From the NCBI GenBank assembly GCA_035632215.1, contig DASQHF010000140.1, forward strand, positions 1 through 9,481: a DNA stretch of 9,481 nt, read 5' to 3'. Position 1 is the first letter of the stretch, and each line of letters opens with the position of its first letter. Under the pieces are notes generated by a model. It made no database searches. It was given only the letters and a program-made list of their open reading frames with translations, and was not told the origin of the DNA. Origin of the DNA: CAIYRG01 sp035632215 (lineage in GTDB: Bacteria > Pseudomonadota > Alphaproteobacteria > Micropepsales > Micropepsaceae). Below, piece after piece: positions 1-7,327 of the stretch. The position numbers and the translations under genes are program-made.

Positions 1-1
1 G

Positions 2-1210
2 GTGCCGATCTATCAAACGGGGGCGTACGCCTTCGACAGCGCCGACCATGGTGCGGCGCTCTTCAATCTCGAGATCGAGGGCTATCGCTATAGCCGGATC
101 GCCAATCCCACCAACGATGTTTTGGAGAAGCGCGTGGCGGCGCTCGAGAGTGGGATCGAAGCCTTGAGCGTCAGCACCGGGCAGGCTGCGCTCTCCTACG
201 CGGTGCAAAATGTGAGCGCGCCCGGCACCAACATCGTTTCCGTGCCGATGCTCTACGGCACCACCCACACGCTCTTCTCCTATGTGCTGCCGCGCCAGGG
301 TGTCGAAGTCCGCTTTGCCGAATCCGATTTGCCCGCTCACCTCGAAGCACGGATCGATAAGGACACGCGTGCCGTGTTCTGCGAGACCGTGGGCAATCCG
401 GCCGGCAATGTCTGCGACCTCGAGGCAATCGCGCGCCTCGCCCATGCGCATGGTGTCCCCCTGATCGTCGACAACACCGTGCCGACGCCCATCCTCTTGA
501 AGCCGATCGATTGGGGCGCGGATATCGTCGTCCACTCGCTGACCAAGTTCATGGGGGGCCACGGCACGACTTTGGGCGGCATCATCGTCGATTCGGGAAA
601 GTTCGACTGGCGCGCCAATGCCTCGCGCTTCCCGATGTTCAATGAACCCGATCCCTCCTACCACGGTCTGGTGTATACGGAGCATTTCGGCCGGGCCGCC
701 TATATCGGGCGCGCCCGCAGCTTCTATCAGCGCACGACGGGCGCGGTGCTCGCGCCGTTGTCCGCATTCCTCTTGTTGCAAGGAATCGAAACCGTTGCGC
801 TTCGCGTGGAGCGCCATGTCGAGAACGGCCGGCGTGTCGCCGAATTCCTCCGCGACGATAGACGCGTGAGCTGGGTCAACTATGCGGGCTTTTCCGACAA
901 CCCGTACAATCGGCTGGCCAGGAAATATCTGGGCGGCAAGGCCTGCTCGATCCTCACCTTCGGGGTCAAAGGAGGATTGGAAGCGGGCAAAGCCTTCTAC
1001 GACGCGCTGAAGCTCATTGTGAGGCTCGTCAATATGGGGGACGCAAAATCGCTCGCCTGCCACCCGGCGTCCACCACGCATCGCCAGATGAGCGCCGAGG
1101 ATCAGCTTAAAGCGGGAGTGAGGCCGGAGATGATCCGCTTGAGCATCGGCATCGAACACATCGACGACATTATTGCGGATCTCGACCAGGCGCTGGACGC
1201 GGCTGGATGA
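2..1210 (+). CDS. O-acylhomoserine sulfhydrylase (MetY/MetZ type), 5' partial
   Basis: A PLP enzyme of the Cys/Met metabolism family (cystathionine gamma-synthase fold). It would replace the acyl group of O-acetyl- or O-succinylhomoserine with sulfide to give homocysteine in the cytoplasm. Counting from the first in-frame codon at base 2, the visible motifs are VPIYQT at the edge, the phosphate-binding RYSRIANPT near residue 30, LIVDNTV near 155, and the PLP lysine at 182 in HSLTKFMGGHG. The C-terminal GVRPEMIRLSIGIEHIDDI block is typical of MetY/MetZ. The GTG at base 2 is probably the internal conserved valine of VPIYQT rather than a start. About 25 N-terminal residues, including the usual LALHAGQ region, should lie outside the window. 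The next gene, a MetA homologue, starts 29 bp downstream and would supply its substrate. Acetyl versus succinyl preference, and MetY versus MetZ, cannot be settled from sequence. Other members of the fold act as lyases, but the HPASTTHRQ segment fits sulfhydrylases. Confidence 0.88.
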   Translation: MPIYQTGAYAFDSADHGAALFNLEIEGYRYSRIANPTNDVLEKRVAALESGIEALSVSTGQAALSYAVQNVSAPGTNIVSVPMLYGTTHTLFSYVLPRQGVEVRFAESDLPAHLEARIDKDTRAVFCETVGNPAGNVCDLEAIARLAHAHGVPLIVDNTVPTPILLKPIDWGADIVVHSLTKFMGGHGTTLGGIIVDSGKFDWRANASRFPMFNEPDPSYHGLVYTEHFGRAAYIGRARSFYQRTTGAVLAPLSAFLLLQGIETVALRVERHVENGRRVAEFLRDDRRVSWVNYAGFSDNPYNRLARKYLGGKACSILTFGVKGGLEAGKAFYDALKLIVRLVNMGDAKSLACHPASTTHRQMSAEDQLKAGVRPEMIRLSIGIEHIDDIIADLDQALDAAG

Positions 1211-1227
1211 AAAACATCCTCACTCTT

Positions 1228-1231
1228 GGAG
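1228..1231 (+). promoter_or_regulatory. Ribosome binding site of the MetA-like gene
   Basis: GGAG lies 8 nt before the ATG at 1240, inside the 29-bp gap after the sulfhydrylase stop codon. It supports that ATG as the start. No room remains for a separate promoter, so the gene is probably co-transcribed with the one before it. Confidence 0.6.
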
Positions 1232-1239
1232 CATAAACA

Positions 1240-2250
1240 ATGGCCGTTTTCTCCGCCGATAAGCCCGATGACAGCGAGGGGGCGCTTACGATCGGGCTTG
1301 TCAACAATATGCCCGATGCCGCGCTCGAGGCGACCGAACAGCAGTTCACGAATCTCCTGAACGCGGCGGCGGGCTCACTCACTGTGCGATTGCGACTCTT
1401 CGCGCTCGCCGAGGTTCCGCGCGGTAAGGCCGGCAGGGAGAGAATCCGGCGGCTCTACGCCGACTTTCGCGCGCTCGACCGGAGCAGGCTCGACGGCCTG
1501 ATCGTCACCGGCGCCGAGCCTATCGCGCCCGATCTGAAAGACGAACCCTATTGGAGCTCGCTCATCCAGGTCCTGCGCTGGGCGGAGATGAACGCCGTGC
1601 CTACGATCTGGTCCTGTCTCGCCGCGCACGCGATCGTGCTCCATCTGTCAGGCATCCGCCGGCGGCGGCTCGAAGAAAAATGCTCAGGCCTTTTTTCTTT
1701 CGAGAAAGTGGAGGGCCATCCTTTCGCCGACGGATTGCCGTCGAAATTCCTGATGCCGCATTCGCGTTACAACGGACTGGCTGAAGAAGATCTCGCGGCC
1801 GCAGGTTTCACGATACTCTCGCGGTCTTCAGAAGCAGGCGTCGACATGTTCGTGAAGGACGGCGAGGGGCCTTTCCTCTTCGTTCAAGGGCATCCTGAAT
1901 ACGATGCGCATACGCTTTTGCGCGAATATAAACGCGACATCCGCCGGTTCTTGAAGCGCGAGATGGAGACATACCCGAAGCTCCCGGTCGGGTATTTCGA
2001 CCAAGAGGCAGCCGCTCGGTTTGAGCGCTTTCGCGAGGAAGCCCTCAAAGATCGCTCGGAAGATGTGCTCGACCGGCTTTCGACAGCCGCGGCTGAGCCC
2101 ATCTTGAGCAATGTCTGGCGCGCCACGGCCGTCCGGCTCTATGCCAATTGGCTCAACTTTCTAATGTTGAAGAAGGCAACGGTTGCCGCAAGAGAGCTGG
2201 CGCTCGAGTTCGATCATGTTAGAGCTTCCAAACAAGCGCTTCGGCCGTAA
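1240..2250 (+). CDS. MetA-family homoserine O-acyltransferase homologue, diverged
   Basis: MetA-family proteins transfer an acyl group from succinyl-CoA or acetyl-CoA to the hydroxyl of homoserine, using a class I glutamine-amidotransferase-like fold. The hallmark residues are present: IGLVNNMPDAALEATEQQF near residues 18-36, the catalytic cysteine C126 in WSCLAAHA, FLMPHSRYN near 170-178, and the QGHPEYD box with H218 and E220, matching the family's catalytic His and Glu. At 336 aa it is somewhat longer than E. coli MetA (309 aa). Its TGAEPIAPDL segment differs from the canonical families. In a gapless alignment to the next YW, the position that is Gly in succinyl-type and Glu in acetyl-type enzymes is Ile here. 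The donor, and even the acceptor, is therefore uncertain, and I give no gene symbol. It sits between a sulfhydrylase and an acyl-CoA synthetase, and its 3' end overlaps the latter by 35 bp. Confidence 0.82.
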   Translation: MAVFSADKPDDSEGALTIGLVNNMPDAALEATEQQFTNLLNAAAGSLTVRLRLFALAEVPRGKAGRERIRRLYADFRALDRSRLDGLIVTGAEPIAPDLKDEPYWSSLIQVLRWAEMNAVPTIWSCLAAHAIVLHLSGIRRRRLEEKCSGLFSFEKVEGHPFADGLPSKFLMPHSRYNGLAEEDLAAAGFTILSRSSEAGVDMFVKDGEGPFLFVQGHPEYDAHTLLREYKRDIRRFLKREMETYPKLPVGYFDQEAAARFERFREEALKDRSEDVLDRLSTAAAEPILSNVWRATAVRLYANWLNFLMLKKATVAARELALEFDHVRASKQALRP

Positions 2251-4009
2251 AAGCGCGGTTCGCGAAGCCTGGCTGCGAGCGCTGGAAAAGACGGCGCCGA
2301 TCGAGGCGCGCCCGGGTTATCTTCTTCCCGATGCGATCAACGATCTCGCCGCTCGTTTTGGCGACGCACCGGCGCTTCTCTCTGGAAGTGAGTGCCTCTC
2401 CTTTTGTGCTCTATCGGAGCAGATGAACCGATACGCCCGCTGGGCGCGTGCACAAGGCTTGGAGAAGGGCGAGGCAATCGCGCTTTTGATGCCGAACCGA
2501 CCGGACTACATGGCGGCCTGGCTTGGCGTGACGCGGGCCGGCGGTGCGGCCGCGCTCCTGAACACCAATCTCAAAGGGCAATCGCTCGCACACGCGATCC
2601 GCAGCGTTGCAACCAAGCATCTCGTCATCGCAGAGGATCTCCTTGAACGGTTTCGCTCGGCGGCGCCCTATCTCGAACACGAGCCGGCATTGTGGGTCCG
2701 CGGCACAGCCGGCGGGTCACCCTTCGATATGGACATTGCCGGGCGCTCGGGCGCTCCGCTTGCGCCTTTAGAGCGGCGCGATCTCACCATCGACGACCGC
2801 GCCCTTTACATCTACACCTCCGGCACCACGGGATTGCCCAAGGCCGCCAACGTCAGTCATCGGCGCCTCATGATGTGGAGTTCCTGGTTCGCAGGCATGT
2901 TGGAGACGAGCCCGCGAGACCGCATGTACAATTGCCTGCCAATGTATCACAGCGTCGGCGGTACCGTTGCTCCTGGGGCGGTTCTGTTGAACGGCGGCTC
3001 CGTCTTCATAAGCGAGAAATTTTCCCGCGATGCGTTCTGGAGCGAAGTCACTGGGCAAGGCTGCACGCTCGTCCAATATGTCGGCGAGCTGTGCCGTTAT
3101 CTGGTAACGGCGCCACCGCATCCGCTCGAGCGCGCGCACAAGATCAGGGCCTTTGTCGGCAATGGCTTGAGGGCCGATGTCTGGGAGTCGTTCAAGGAGC
3201 GTTTCTCTATTCCGCAACTCCTCGAGTTCTATGCCGCGACCGAGGGCAATTTCTCTCTCTTCAACGTGGAAGAACGCGTCGGCGCCTTGGGACGCGTACC
3301 GCCGTTTTTGTCGCATCGTTTCCCGGCCGCGCTTATCAAGCACGATGTTGAAACCGGTGAGCCCTTGCGAGATGCGCAAGGCTACTGCGTGCCATGCGAT
3401 CTTGAGGAGGCTGGTGAGGCCATCGGCCGGATCGCGGAGAATGCGCAAGGCGGGCGCTTCGAAGGCTATTCGGACGAAGCCCAATCCGAGAAGAAGGTGT
3501 TGCGCGACGTCTTTGTCAAAGGCGACGCGTGGTACCGGACCGGCGATCTGATGCGCAAAGACGAGGACGGCTTCTTCTATTTCGTCGATCGCATCGGTGA
3601 CACGTTCCGTTGGAAGGGCGAGAATGTTTCGACCGTCGAAGTCGAGGAGGCGATCGCATCCTTTCCGGGGATTGCGCAGGTAGGCGTGTACGGCGTGGCG
3701 GTGCCAAAGACCGAAGGCCACGCCGGAATGGTGGCGATCGCATGCGATGCCGCGCTCGATCTCGAGCATCTGCGGCGCCATATCGCCGGGCGTCTTCCCC
3801 CTTATGCCGCGCCGCTGTTCGTGCGGCTTTGCCGCGAGCTCGAGATCACCGAAACATTCAAGCGGAAGAAGGGTGCGCTTGTCCGCGAAGGCTTTGATCC
3901 TAAAAAGATCAGCGATCCGCTGTACTTCGATGACCGCGCCTCGAAAACCTATGTCCGTTTGGACGAGGCGCTCTTCCGGCGCGTCGTCAATGGAGAAATC
4001 CGGCTCTAG
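2216..4009 (+). CDS. Long-chain/very-long-chain acyl-CoA synthetase, FATP type
   Basis: An ANL-superfamily ligase that activates a fatty acid with ATP to acyl-AMP and then acyl-CoA. It resembles the fatty acid transport protein (FATP) branch rather than ordinary FadD. From the ATG at 2216 it has 597 residues, the usual FATP length. Motifs: the P-loop IYTSGTTGLPKA at 199-210, NCLPMYHSVGG near 239-249, TLVQYVGELCRYL at 284-296, GNGLRADVW at 315-323, the adenine motif EFYAATEGN at 337-345, YRTGDL at 440-445, the FATP signature GDTFRWKGENVSTVEVEE at 461-478, and the lysine-rich ETFKRKKG near 546. No membrane segment or signal peptide is obvious. A TTG at 2183 is in frame, but the ATG is preferred because it gives a normal length and a smaller overlap (35 bp) with the MetA-like gene, which suggests translational coupling. 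The chain length of the substrate cannot be read from sequence. Confidence 0.9.
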   Translation: MLELPNKRFGRKSAVREAWLRALEKTAPIEARPGYLLPDAINDLAARFGDAPALLSGSECLSFCALSEQMNRYARWARAQGLEKGEAIALLMPNRPDYMAAWLGVTRAGGAAALLNTNLKGQSLAHAIRSVATKHLVIAEDLLERFRSAAPYLEHEPALWVRGTAGGSPFDMDIAGRSGAPLAPLERRDLTIDDRALYIYTSGTTGLPKAANVSHRRLMMWSSWFAGMLETSPRDRMYNCLPMYHSVGGTVAPGAVLLNGGSVFISEKFSRDAFWSEVTGQGCTLVQYVGELCRYLVTAPPHPLERAHKIRAFVGNGLRADVWESFKERFSIPQLLEFYAATEGNFSLFNVEERVGALGRVPPFLSHRFPAALIKHDVETGEPLRDAQGYCVPCDLEEAGEAIGRIAENAQGGRFEGYSDEAQSEKKVLRDVFVKGDAWYRTGDLMRKDEDGFFYFVDRIGDTFRWKGENVSTVEVEEAIASFPGIAQVGVYGVAVPKTEGHAGMVAIACDAALDLEHLRRHIAGRLPPYAAPLFVRLCRELEITETFKRKKGALVREGFDPKKISDPLYFDDRASKTYVRLDEALFRRVVNGEIRL

Positions 4010-4058
4010 AGCCTGCGTCTTCCCCTTTATCGGTGTCGAAGGCGCGTGATAGCTTCAA

Positions 4059-4087
4059 GGCACGGGCTCGAGGTTGCATCCCGTGCC
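4059..4087 (+). repeat. 8-bp inverted repeat upstream of the VOC gene
   Basis: GGCACGGG (4059-4066) pairs perfectly with CCCGTGCC (4080-4087) around a 13-nt loop, 4 nt before the purine-rich ribosome binding site. There is no run of T after it, so it is a poor intrinsic terminator. It could be a leader hairpin, an operator, or chance in GC-rich DNA. Together with the 94-bp gap it hints that the VOC gene may have its own control, but I see no clear -35/-10 pair. Confidence 0.35.
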
Positions 4088-4090
4088 CGA

Positions 4091-4099
4091 AAGGGAGGA
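4091..4099 (+). promoter_or_regulatory. Strong ribosome binding site setting the VOC gene start
   Basis: AAGGGAGGA ends 4 nt before the GTG at 4104. It is the best Shine-Dalgarno match in the window. It decides the start in favour of this GTG, which also places a clean signal peptide at the N-terminus, over the in-frame TTG at 4074. Confidence 0.75.
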
Positions 4100-4103
4100 C
4101 GCC

Positions 4104-4925
4104 GTGAAGATCAATGTCTTCGTAGCCTTGTTATTTGCCGCGACGCTGACCGCGACGGCGGCGAGCGCGCAGCCCGCTCCGTTCAACGACACGGGCGTAA
4201 CCATGGGTCATTGGCATCTCGCTTCCAAAGATCTGGAGGCAAACAAGAAGCTGTTTCTCGCCATGGGCGGAAAATTGTATATGCCGGGTGGCGCCCCGCT
4301 GATCAGTTTCCCGGGACTCTACATCAACTTGAACCTCGGCAACGCGAGCGGCGAGGGCGGAACGCCCGGTTCGGTGGTGAACCATGTCGGCTTCATCGTC
4401 GACAACGTTCAGCGCCGTGTGGCGCAGTGGAAAGCCGCGGGCGTTACCGTGCTTCCCGGCGGCAACAACCGGCAGGACCAGGCCTTCGTCGTGACGCCGG
4501 ACGGCGTACGCATAGAGATTCTCGAAGACAAGACACAGACCGTCCCGATCAAGAACGAGCACATCCACTTTTCCATGACCGAAGCCGATATCCCGAAAGC
4601 CCAAGCCTGGTACGCAAAGACCTTCGGCGGCAAGGCGGGAATGCGCAATGGCGCACCGGTCGTCGATCTTCCGGGTGTCCAGATTCGCTTCGCCAAGGCC
4701 GACAAGGCGCAGGTGCCCACCAAGGGGCGCGTGCTCGATCACATCGGCTTCGACGTGAAGGACCACGCGGCCTTCGTGAAGAAGATTCAAGCCGAAGGCA
4801 TCAAGCTCGACGATATGCCGCGCAAGGTGCCGAACGGCAGCACGATCGTATACATCACCGATCCCTGGGGAACGCGGATTGAGATCATCCAACGCGCGCC
4901 GTTGGGACCTGAGGTGAAGGCTTAA
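4104..4925 (+). CDS. Exported VOC-family (glyoxalase/dioxygenase fold) protein, two modules
   Basis: A 273-residue protein from the GTG at 4104. The N-terminus is a typical Sec signal: MKIN, a hydrophobic stretch at about 5-20, then a likely signal peptidase I site after ASA at residue 22, before QPAP. The mature part holds two tandem beta-alpha-beta-beta-beta VOC units. Unit one has GHWHLASKDLEANKKLF at 35-51, NHVGFIVD at 93-100 and GVRIEILED at 134-142. Unit two has HIHFSMTEADIPKAQAWY at 153-170, LDHIGFDVKD at 211-220 and GTRIEIIQR at 256-264. H38, H94, E138 and H155, H213, E260 are plausible metal ligands by analogy with the fold. The reaction is unknown, since VOC proteins include glyoxalases, extradiol dioxygenases, epimerases and binding proteins. 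A periplasmic location is unusual for the cytoplasmic members of the family. It is separated from the upstream gene by 94 bp and ends at the convergent hairpin. Confidence 0.85.
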   Translation: MKINVFVALLFAATLTATAASAQPAPFNDTGVTMGHWHLASKDLEANKKLFLAMGGKLYMPGGAPLISFPGLYINLNLGNASGEGGTPGSVVNHVGFIVDNVQRRVAQWKAAGVTVLPGGNNRQDQAFVVTPDGVRIEILEDKTQTVPIKNEHIHFSMTEADIPKAQAWYAKTFGGKAGMRNGAPVVDLPGVQIRFAKADKAQVPTKGRVLDHIGFDVKDHAAFVKKIQAEGIKLDDMPRKVPNGSTIVYITDPWGTRIEIIQRAPLGPEVKA

Positions 4926-4934
4926 GGTTTTCCG

Positions 4935-4962
4935 CCGGGAGCGCGCAACCTCGCGCTCCCGG
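4935..4962. terminator. Perfect 11-bp hairpin between convergent genes
   Basis: CCGGGAGCGCG (4935-4945) and CGCGCTCCCGG (4952-4962) form a perfect 11-bp stem with a 6-nt loop, in the 45-bp gap between the plus-strand VOC stop codon and the minus-strand reductase stop codon. The position suggests a shared bidirectional terminator. Neither strand has a U-tract immediately downstream, and the only T run (TTTT) lies on the 5' side of the plus-strand stem. It may therefore act as an RNA 3'-end stabiliser or with Rho rather than as a classic intrinsic terminator. Confidence 0.6.
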
Positions 4963-4970
4963 TCACGCCA

Positions 4971-5705
4971 TCAGGTGATGCTGCCGGCGTCAACCGTAAT
5001 CACCGTCCCGGTGATGTTGCGCGCTTTGGCGCTCAAGAGATACTCAACTGCGTTGGCTACGTCTTCGACTTGAGGCAAGCGTCTGAGTGCACTTCGACGC
5101 ACGATCCGATCGCGGTCGGCATCGCTCATCTCGCGCGTCATATCGGTGTCGACAAAGCCCGGCGCAACTGCATTCACGGTGATGCCGGCGCGTCCCACCT
5201 CGCGCGCGAGCGAGCGGGTAAATCCCACCAGCGACGCCTTGGTCGCGGCATAGACGGATAGGGCATTGAAACCCGTTGCCGCCACGATGGAAGAAACATT
5301 CACGATGCGGCCTTCGCCCTGCGCCATCATCATGCGCACGACGTACTTGCTCAAGAGAATGGGCGAGAGCGTGTTCAATCGTACCAGTCTCTCGATGTCG
5401 GAATTCTGCATCGTCGCAAGAAGACCTCCGATCCCGAGACCGGCATTGTTGACAAGACCGTAGACGGGCGTGTGCTTTCCCTTGAGCATCTCGGCCAATG
5501 CCGGGATGTTGTCGGTTTCCGAAAGATCGAAGGGAAGAAAGTGAACCGGCGCGTGCCCGCGCTTCTCCGCTTCCACGATGGTGCGGTTCAAATCCTCGCT
5601 TAGGGTTCGAGAGACCGCGATGGTGGGATAGCCGGCGGCGGAAAGGCCTCGGACGATTCCGAGCCCCAAGCCCCGGCTTCCTCCCGTGACGACGACATTA
5701 TGCAT
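4971..5705 (-). CDS. Short-chain dehydrogenase/reductase, FabG-like
   Basis: A 244-residue classical SDR, expected to reduce a keto group or oxidise an alcohol with NAD(P)(H). Seen in sequence: the cofactor glycine motif TGGSRGLG at 7-14, NNAG at 86-89, N111, the catalytic S139 in NVSSIVAATG, Y152 and K156 in YAATK, and APGFVDTDMTRE at 181-192, which resembles 3-oxoacyl-ACP reductases. VSRT after beta-2 is compatible with NADPH but does not prove it. It is the last gene of the minus-strand run, and its start overlaps the upstream ANL ligase stop by 8 nt. With an ACP gene two positions upstream, a carrier-bound beta-keto or similar thioester is a plausible substrate. It lies outside any fab cluster, so a role in primary fatty-acid synthesis is less likely. 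The exact substrate is unknown. Confidence 0.9.
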   Translation of the reverse strand: MHNVVVTGGSRGLGLGIVRGLSAAGYPTIAVSRTLSEDLNRTIVEAEKRGHAPVHFLPFDLSETDNIPALAEMLKGKHTPVYGLVNNAGLGIGGLLATMQNSDIERLVRLNTLSPILLSKYVVRMMMAQGEGRIVNVSSIVAATGFNALSVYAATKASLVGFTRSLAREVGRAGITVNAVAPGFVDTDMTREMSDADRDRIVRRSALRRLPQVEDVANAVEYLLSAKARNITGTVITVDAGSIT

Positions 5706-7101
5706 AGTGCCGGACCAGCTTGCCCGAATGGGCGACTTCGAGATTGGTCACGAAGCGTATCACGGCCGGAACTTTATGTTCGGGCAAAGCATTGCGGCAG
5801 AGCTCGAGAATCTCCTTCTCCATGTCCTTGGCACGCGTGCTTGCCCCGGCCTTGTCGTTCAAGAGCACATCGGCGACGACGACCGAGCCGGTAAAGGGGT
5901 TCTTTCGCGCCCTGACCAGCGACATGCGCACTTTCGGATGCCGATTGATGATCGCCTCGACCTCCTCGGGATGCACTTTCAACCCGCCGACATTCACGAT
6001 GCCGCCCTTGCGCCCGAGGAAATGATAGCGGCCGTTGGCCAACCGAAGAACATCGCCTGTATCGACGAAGCCGTCGGCGTCTTTGAGCGGCGGCTTGTCC
6101 CGTCCGGCGTAGCGTAAAGCGCCTCTTACCGACCGAACGCGCAGCGTGCCGTCGACGATCTTCATCTCAACGCCCTCATGCGGTTTGTCGATTAAATCCA
6201 GAGGCACGCCCTCGAGGCCGTCCTCGACGTCGAAAACCACCCCCGCTTCGGTGGAAGCATAGGCATGCCCGATCTTTGCCTGCGGATAATTTCGCTTGAG
6301 CGAGTCAAGAAGAGCCTGGTCGGCGATTTCGCCAGAAAGCCGCGCGTAGCGGAGATCGGGAAGGTCGTTTAAGGGTGTCATCAGCACGCGCCGCCAATGG
6401 GACGGAGTGCCGGAGAGGTGCGTAACGCGGCGCGCTTTCAGGCGTTTGAGAAAGTCCGGGATCGGCTCGCCAGACCCCGCGAGCACGAGTGAGCCGCCGC
6501 CAAGGAGCGCGCGCAAATAGATCTGCAGGCCGCCATAGCGGCGGATGTCGTAGAAGGTGCCCCAGACGAGTCGCGGCGCGTAAGCCGTCCGCCCCTCGAT
6601 GGCACCCGTCAAACCCGCGAGATCGTGAACCGCCATTTTCGGCAAACCGGTCGTTCCCGACGTCAACAGAAGCCATTCGGTGCGATGCCGCGCCCGAGGG
6701 ACTTTTTCTACCGCGACAAGGGTCGATGAGCAGCGAATGCGGCGCTCACGCGCGAGCTCGAAGTCTTCCGGCTCCTCGCTGTCGGTCACGAGCACATCCA
6801 CCTCGGCATCGCGGATGAGAGCGGGCAAATGGCCGGGCGGCAGGCACGAAGGAGCGACGACGATCCTCTCGGCGGCACCATCGAGTTGGACGAGCGCTAG
6901 CGCGGTTGCGAAGTGATCCTTGGTTCTTAAAAGCACGGAGCAGCCGGACAACTCCGCGAGTGGGGCTTGCAGCGTCGATCCGTTCAGGAGATCGGCGAAG
7001 CGAACGCGTGCCTCAAAGCCGCAAAGAATACGTTCGGCATGGATCGGCCCGGAGCCAAGCGTCTCGCGCAGTGAAAGAGGATCACCGGCCGGCATTTTCA
7101 T
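5698..7101 (-). CDS. AMP-dependent acyl/aryl/amino acid ligase (ANL superfamily)
   Basis: An adenylate-forming enzyme of 467 residues from the ATG at 7101. The P-loop LLTSGTTGLPKMAVHD is at about 145-160, SGTPSHWRRVL near 230-240, YASTEAG at 281-287, the ATP-ribose aspartate motif FVDTGD at 345-350, the hinge-region GRKGGIVNVGGLKVHPEEVE at 363-382, and the C-terminal catalytic lysine at 461 in HSGKLVRH. It is shorter at the N-terminus than typical acyl-CoA synthetases (500-600 aa), as in some stand-alone adenylation enzymes. An in-frame TTG at 7113 and an ATG at 7095 are alternative starts. The ATG at 7101 overlaps the ACP stop by 20 nt. Its position directly after the ACP gene suggests it charges the ACP, or joins the carrier-bound group to another acid, but CoA could be the acceptor. 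The acid substrate cannot be predicted reliably. Confidence 0.88.
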   Translation of the reverse strand: MKMPAGDPLSLRETLGSGPIHAERILCGFEARVRFADLLNGSTLQAPLAELSGCSVLLRTKDHFATALALVQLDGAAERIVVAPSCLPPGHLPALIRDAEVDVLVTDSEEPEDFELARERRIRCSSTLVAVEKVPRARHRTEWLLLTSGTTGLPKMAVHDLAGLTGAIEGRTAYAPRLVWGTFYDIRRYGGLQIYLRALLGGGSLVLAGSGEPIPDFLKRLKARRVTHLSGTPSHWRRVLMTPLNDLPDLRYARLSGEIADQALLDSLKRNYPQAKIGHAYASTEAGVVFDVEDGLEGVPLDLIDKPHEGVEMKIVDGTLRVRSVRGALRYAGRDKPPLKDADGFVDTGDVLRLANGRYHFLGRKGGIVNVGGLKVHPEEVEAIINRHPKVRMSLVRARKNPFTGSVVVADVLLNDKAGASTRAKDMEKEILELCRNALPEHKVPAVIRFVTNLEVAHSGKLVRHYA

Positions 7102-7327
7102 AAGTCTGTACAAATTGCCCGAGTGTCACGGGGAGGCCCGCGCTCGCGCCCGCGGCGAACGGATCAACGCCCAATTCGTCTTCGAGGCGCGCCGCGAGGA
7201 TTGCGAAGCCAAGCGAGTCGAGACCGCAGTCGAGCAAGACCAGATCGTCCGTCAAGGGAGCCAGCGACAAGCGCTGCTCTTCCGCAACCCGGTTCATGTG
7301 CGAGATCACCAGCTGCCGGACCGTCAT
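7082..7327 (-). CDS. Stand-alone acyl (or aminoacyl) carrier protein
   Basis: An 81-residue, acidic, helical protein with the phosphopantetheine attachment motif LDCGLDSLGFAIL, in which S38 would carry the 4'-phosphopantetheine arm. LEDELGVDPF at 48-57 corresponds to the helix II end and following loop of ACPs. It is not the housekeeping AcpP, whose motif is normally LGADSLDTVE and which sits beside fabF. The start ATG overlaps the stop of the aminotransferase gene in an ATGA, and its own stop lies inside the start of the ANL ligase, so all three are probably translationally coupled. The nearby tRNA-synthetase homologue belongs to a family known to aminoacylate such small carriers, so this is its likely partner. 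No phosphopantetheinyl transferase gene is in the window. Confidence 0.9.
   Translation of the reverse strand: MTVRQLVISHMNRVAEEQRLSLAPLTDDLVLLDCGLDSLGFAILAARLEDELGVDPFAAGASAGLPVTLGQFVQTYENAGR

Noticed and set aside
2..4. GTG at the left edge as the true start of the sulfhydrylase
   Set aside because: It falls on the valine of the conserved VPIYQT segment, which is normally about 25 residues into the protein, so the gene is cut by the window edge.
2183..2215. TTG-initiated N-terminal extension of the acyl-CoA synthetase
   Set aside because: It would lengthen the overlap with the MetA-like gene to 68 bp using a rare start codon, and the extra 11 residues match nothing conserved. The ATG at 2216 gives the normal family length.
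2768..3781. A 337-codon minus-strand open frame inside the acyl-CoA synthetase gene
   Set aside because: It is also codon-aligned antisense to a gene with all FATP motifs intact, and its translation shows no known family.
4046..4882. A 278-codon plus-strand frame and a codon-aligned minus-strand frame (4131-4892) overlapping the VOC gene
   Set aside because: The plus-strand frame translates into an Arg/Gly-rich low-complexity sequence typical of a shifted GC-rich frame. The VOC frame has the ribosome binding site, the signal peptide and conserved motifs.
7082..7327. The housekeeping fatty-acid AcpP
   Set aside because: The attachment motif and overall sequence differ from AcpP, and it is embedded in an accessory operon with no fabF, fabD or fabG synthesis cluster around it.
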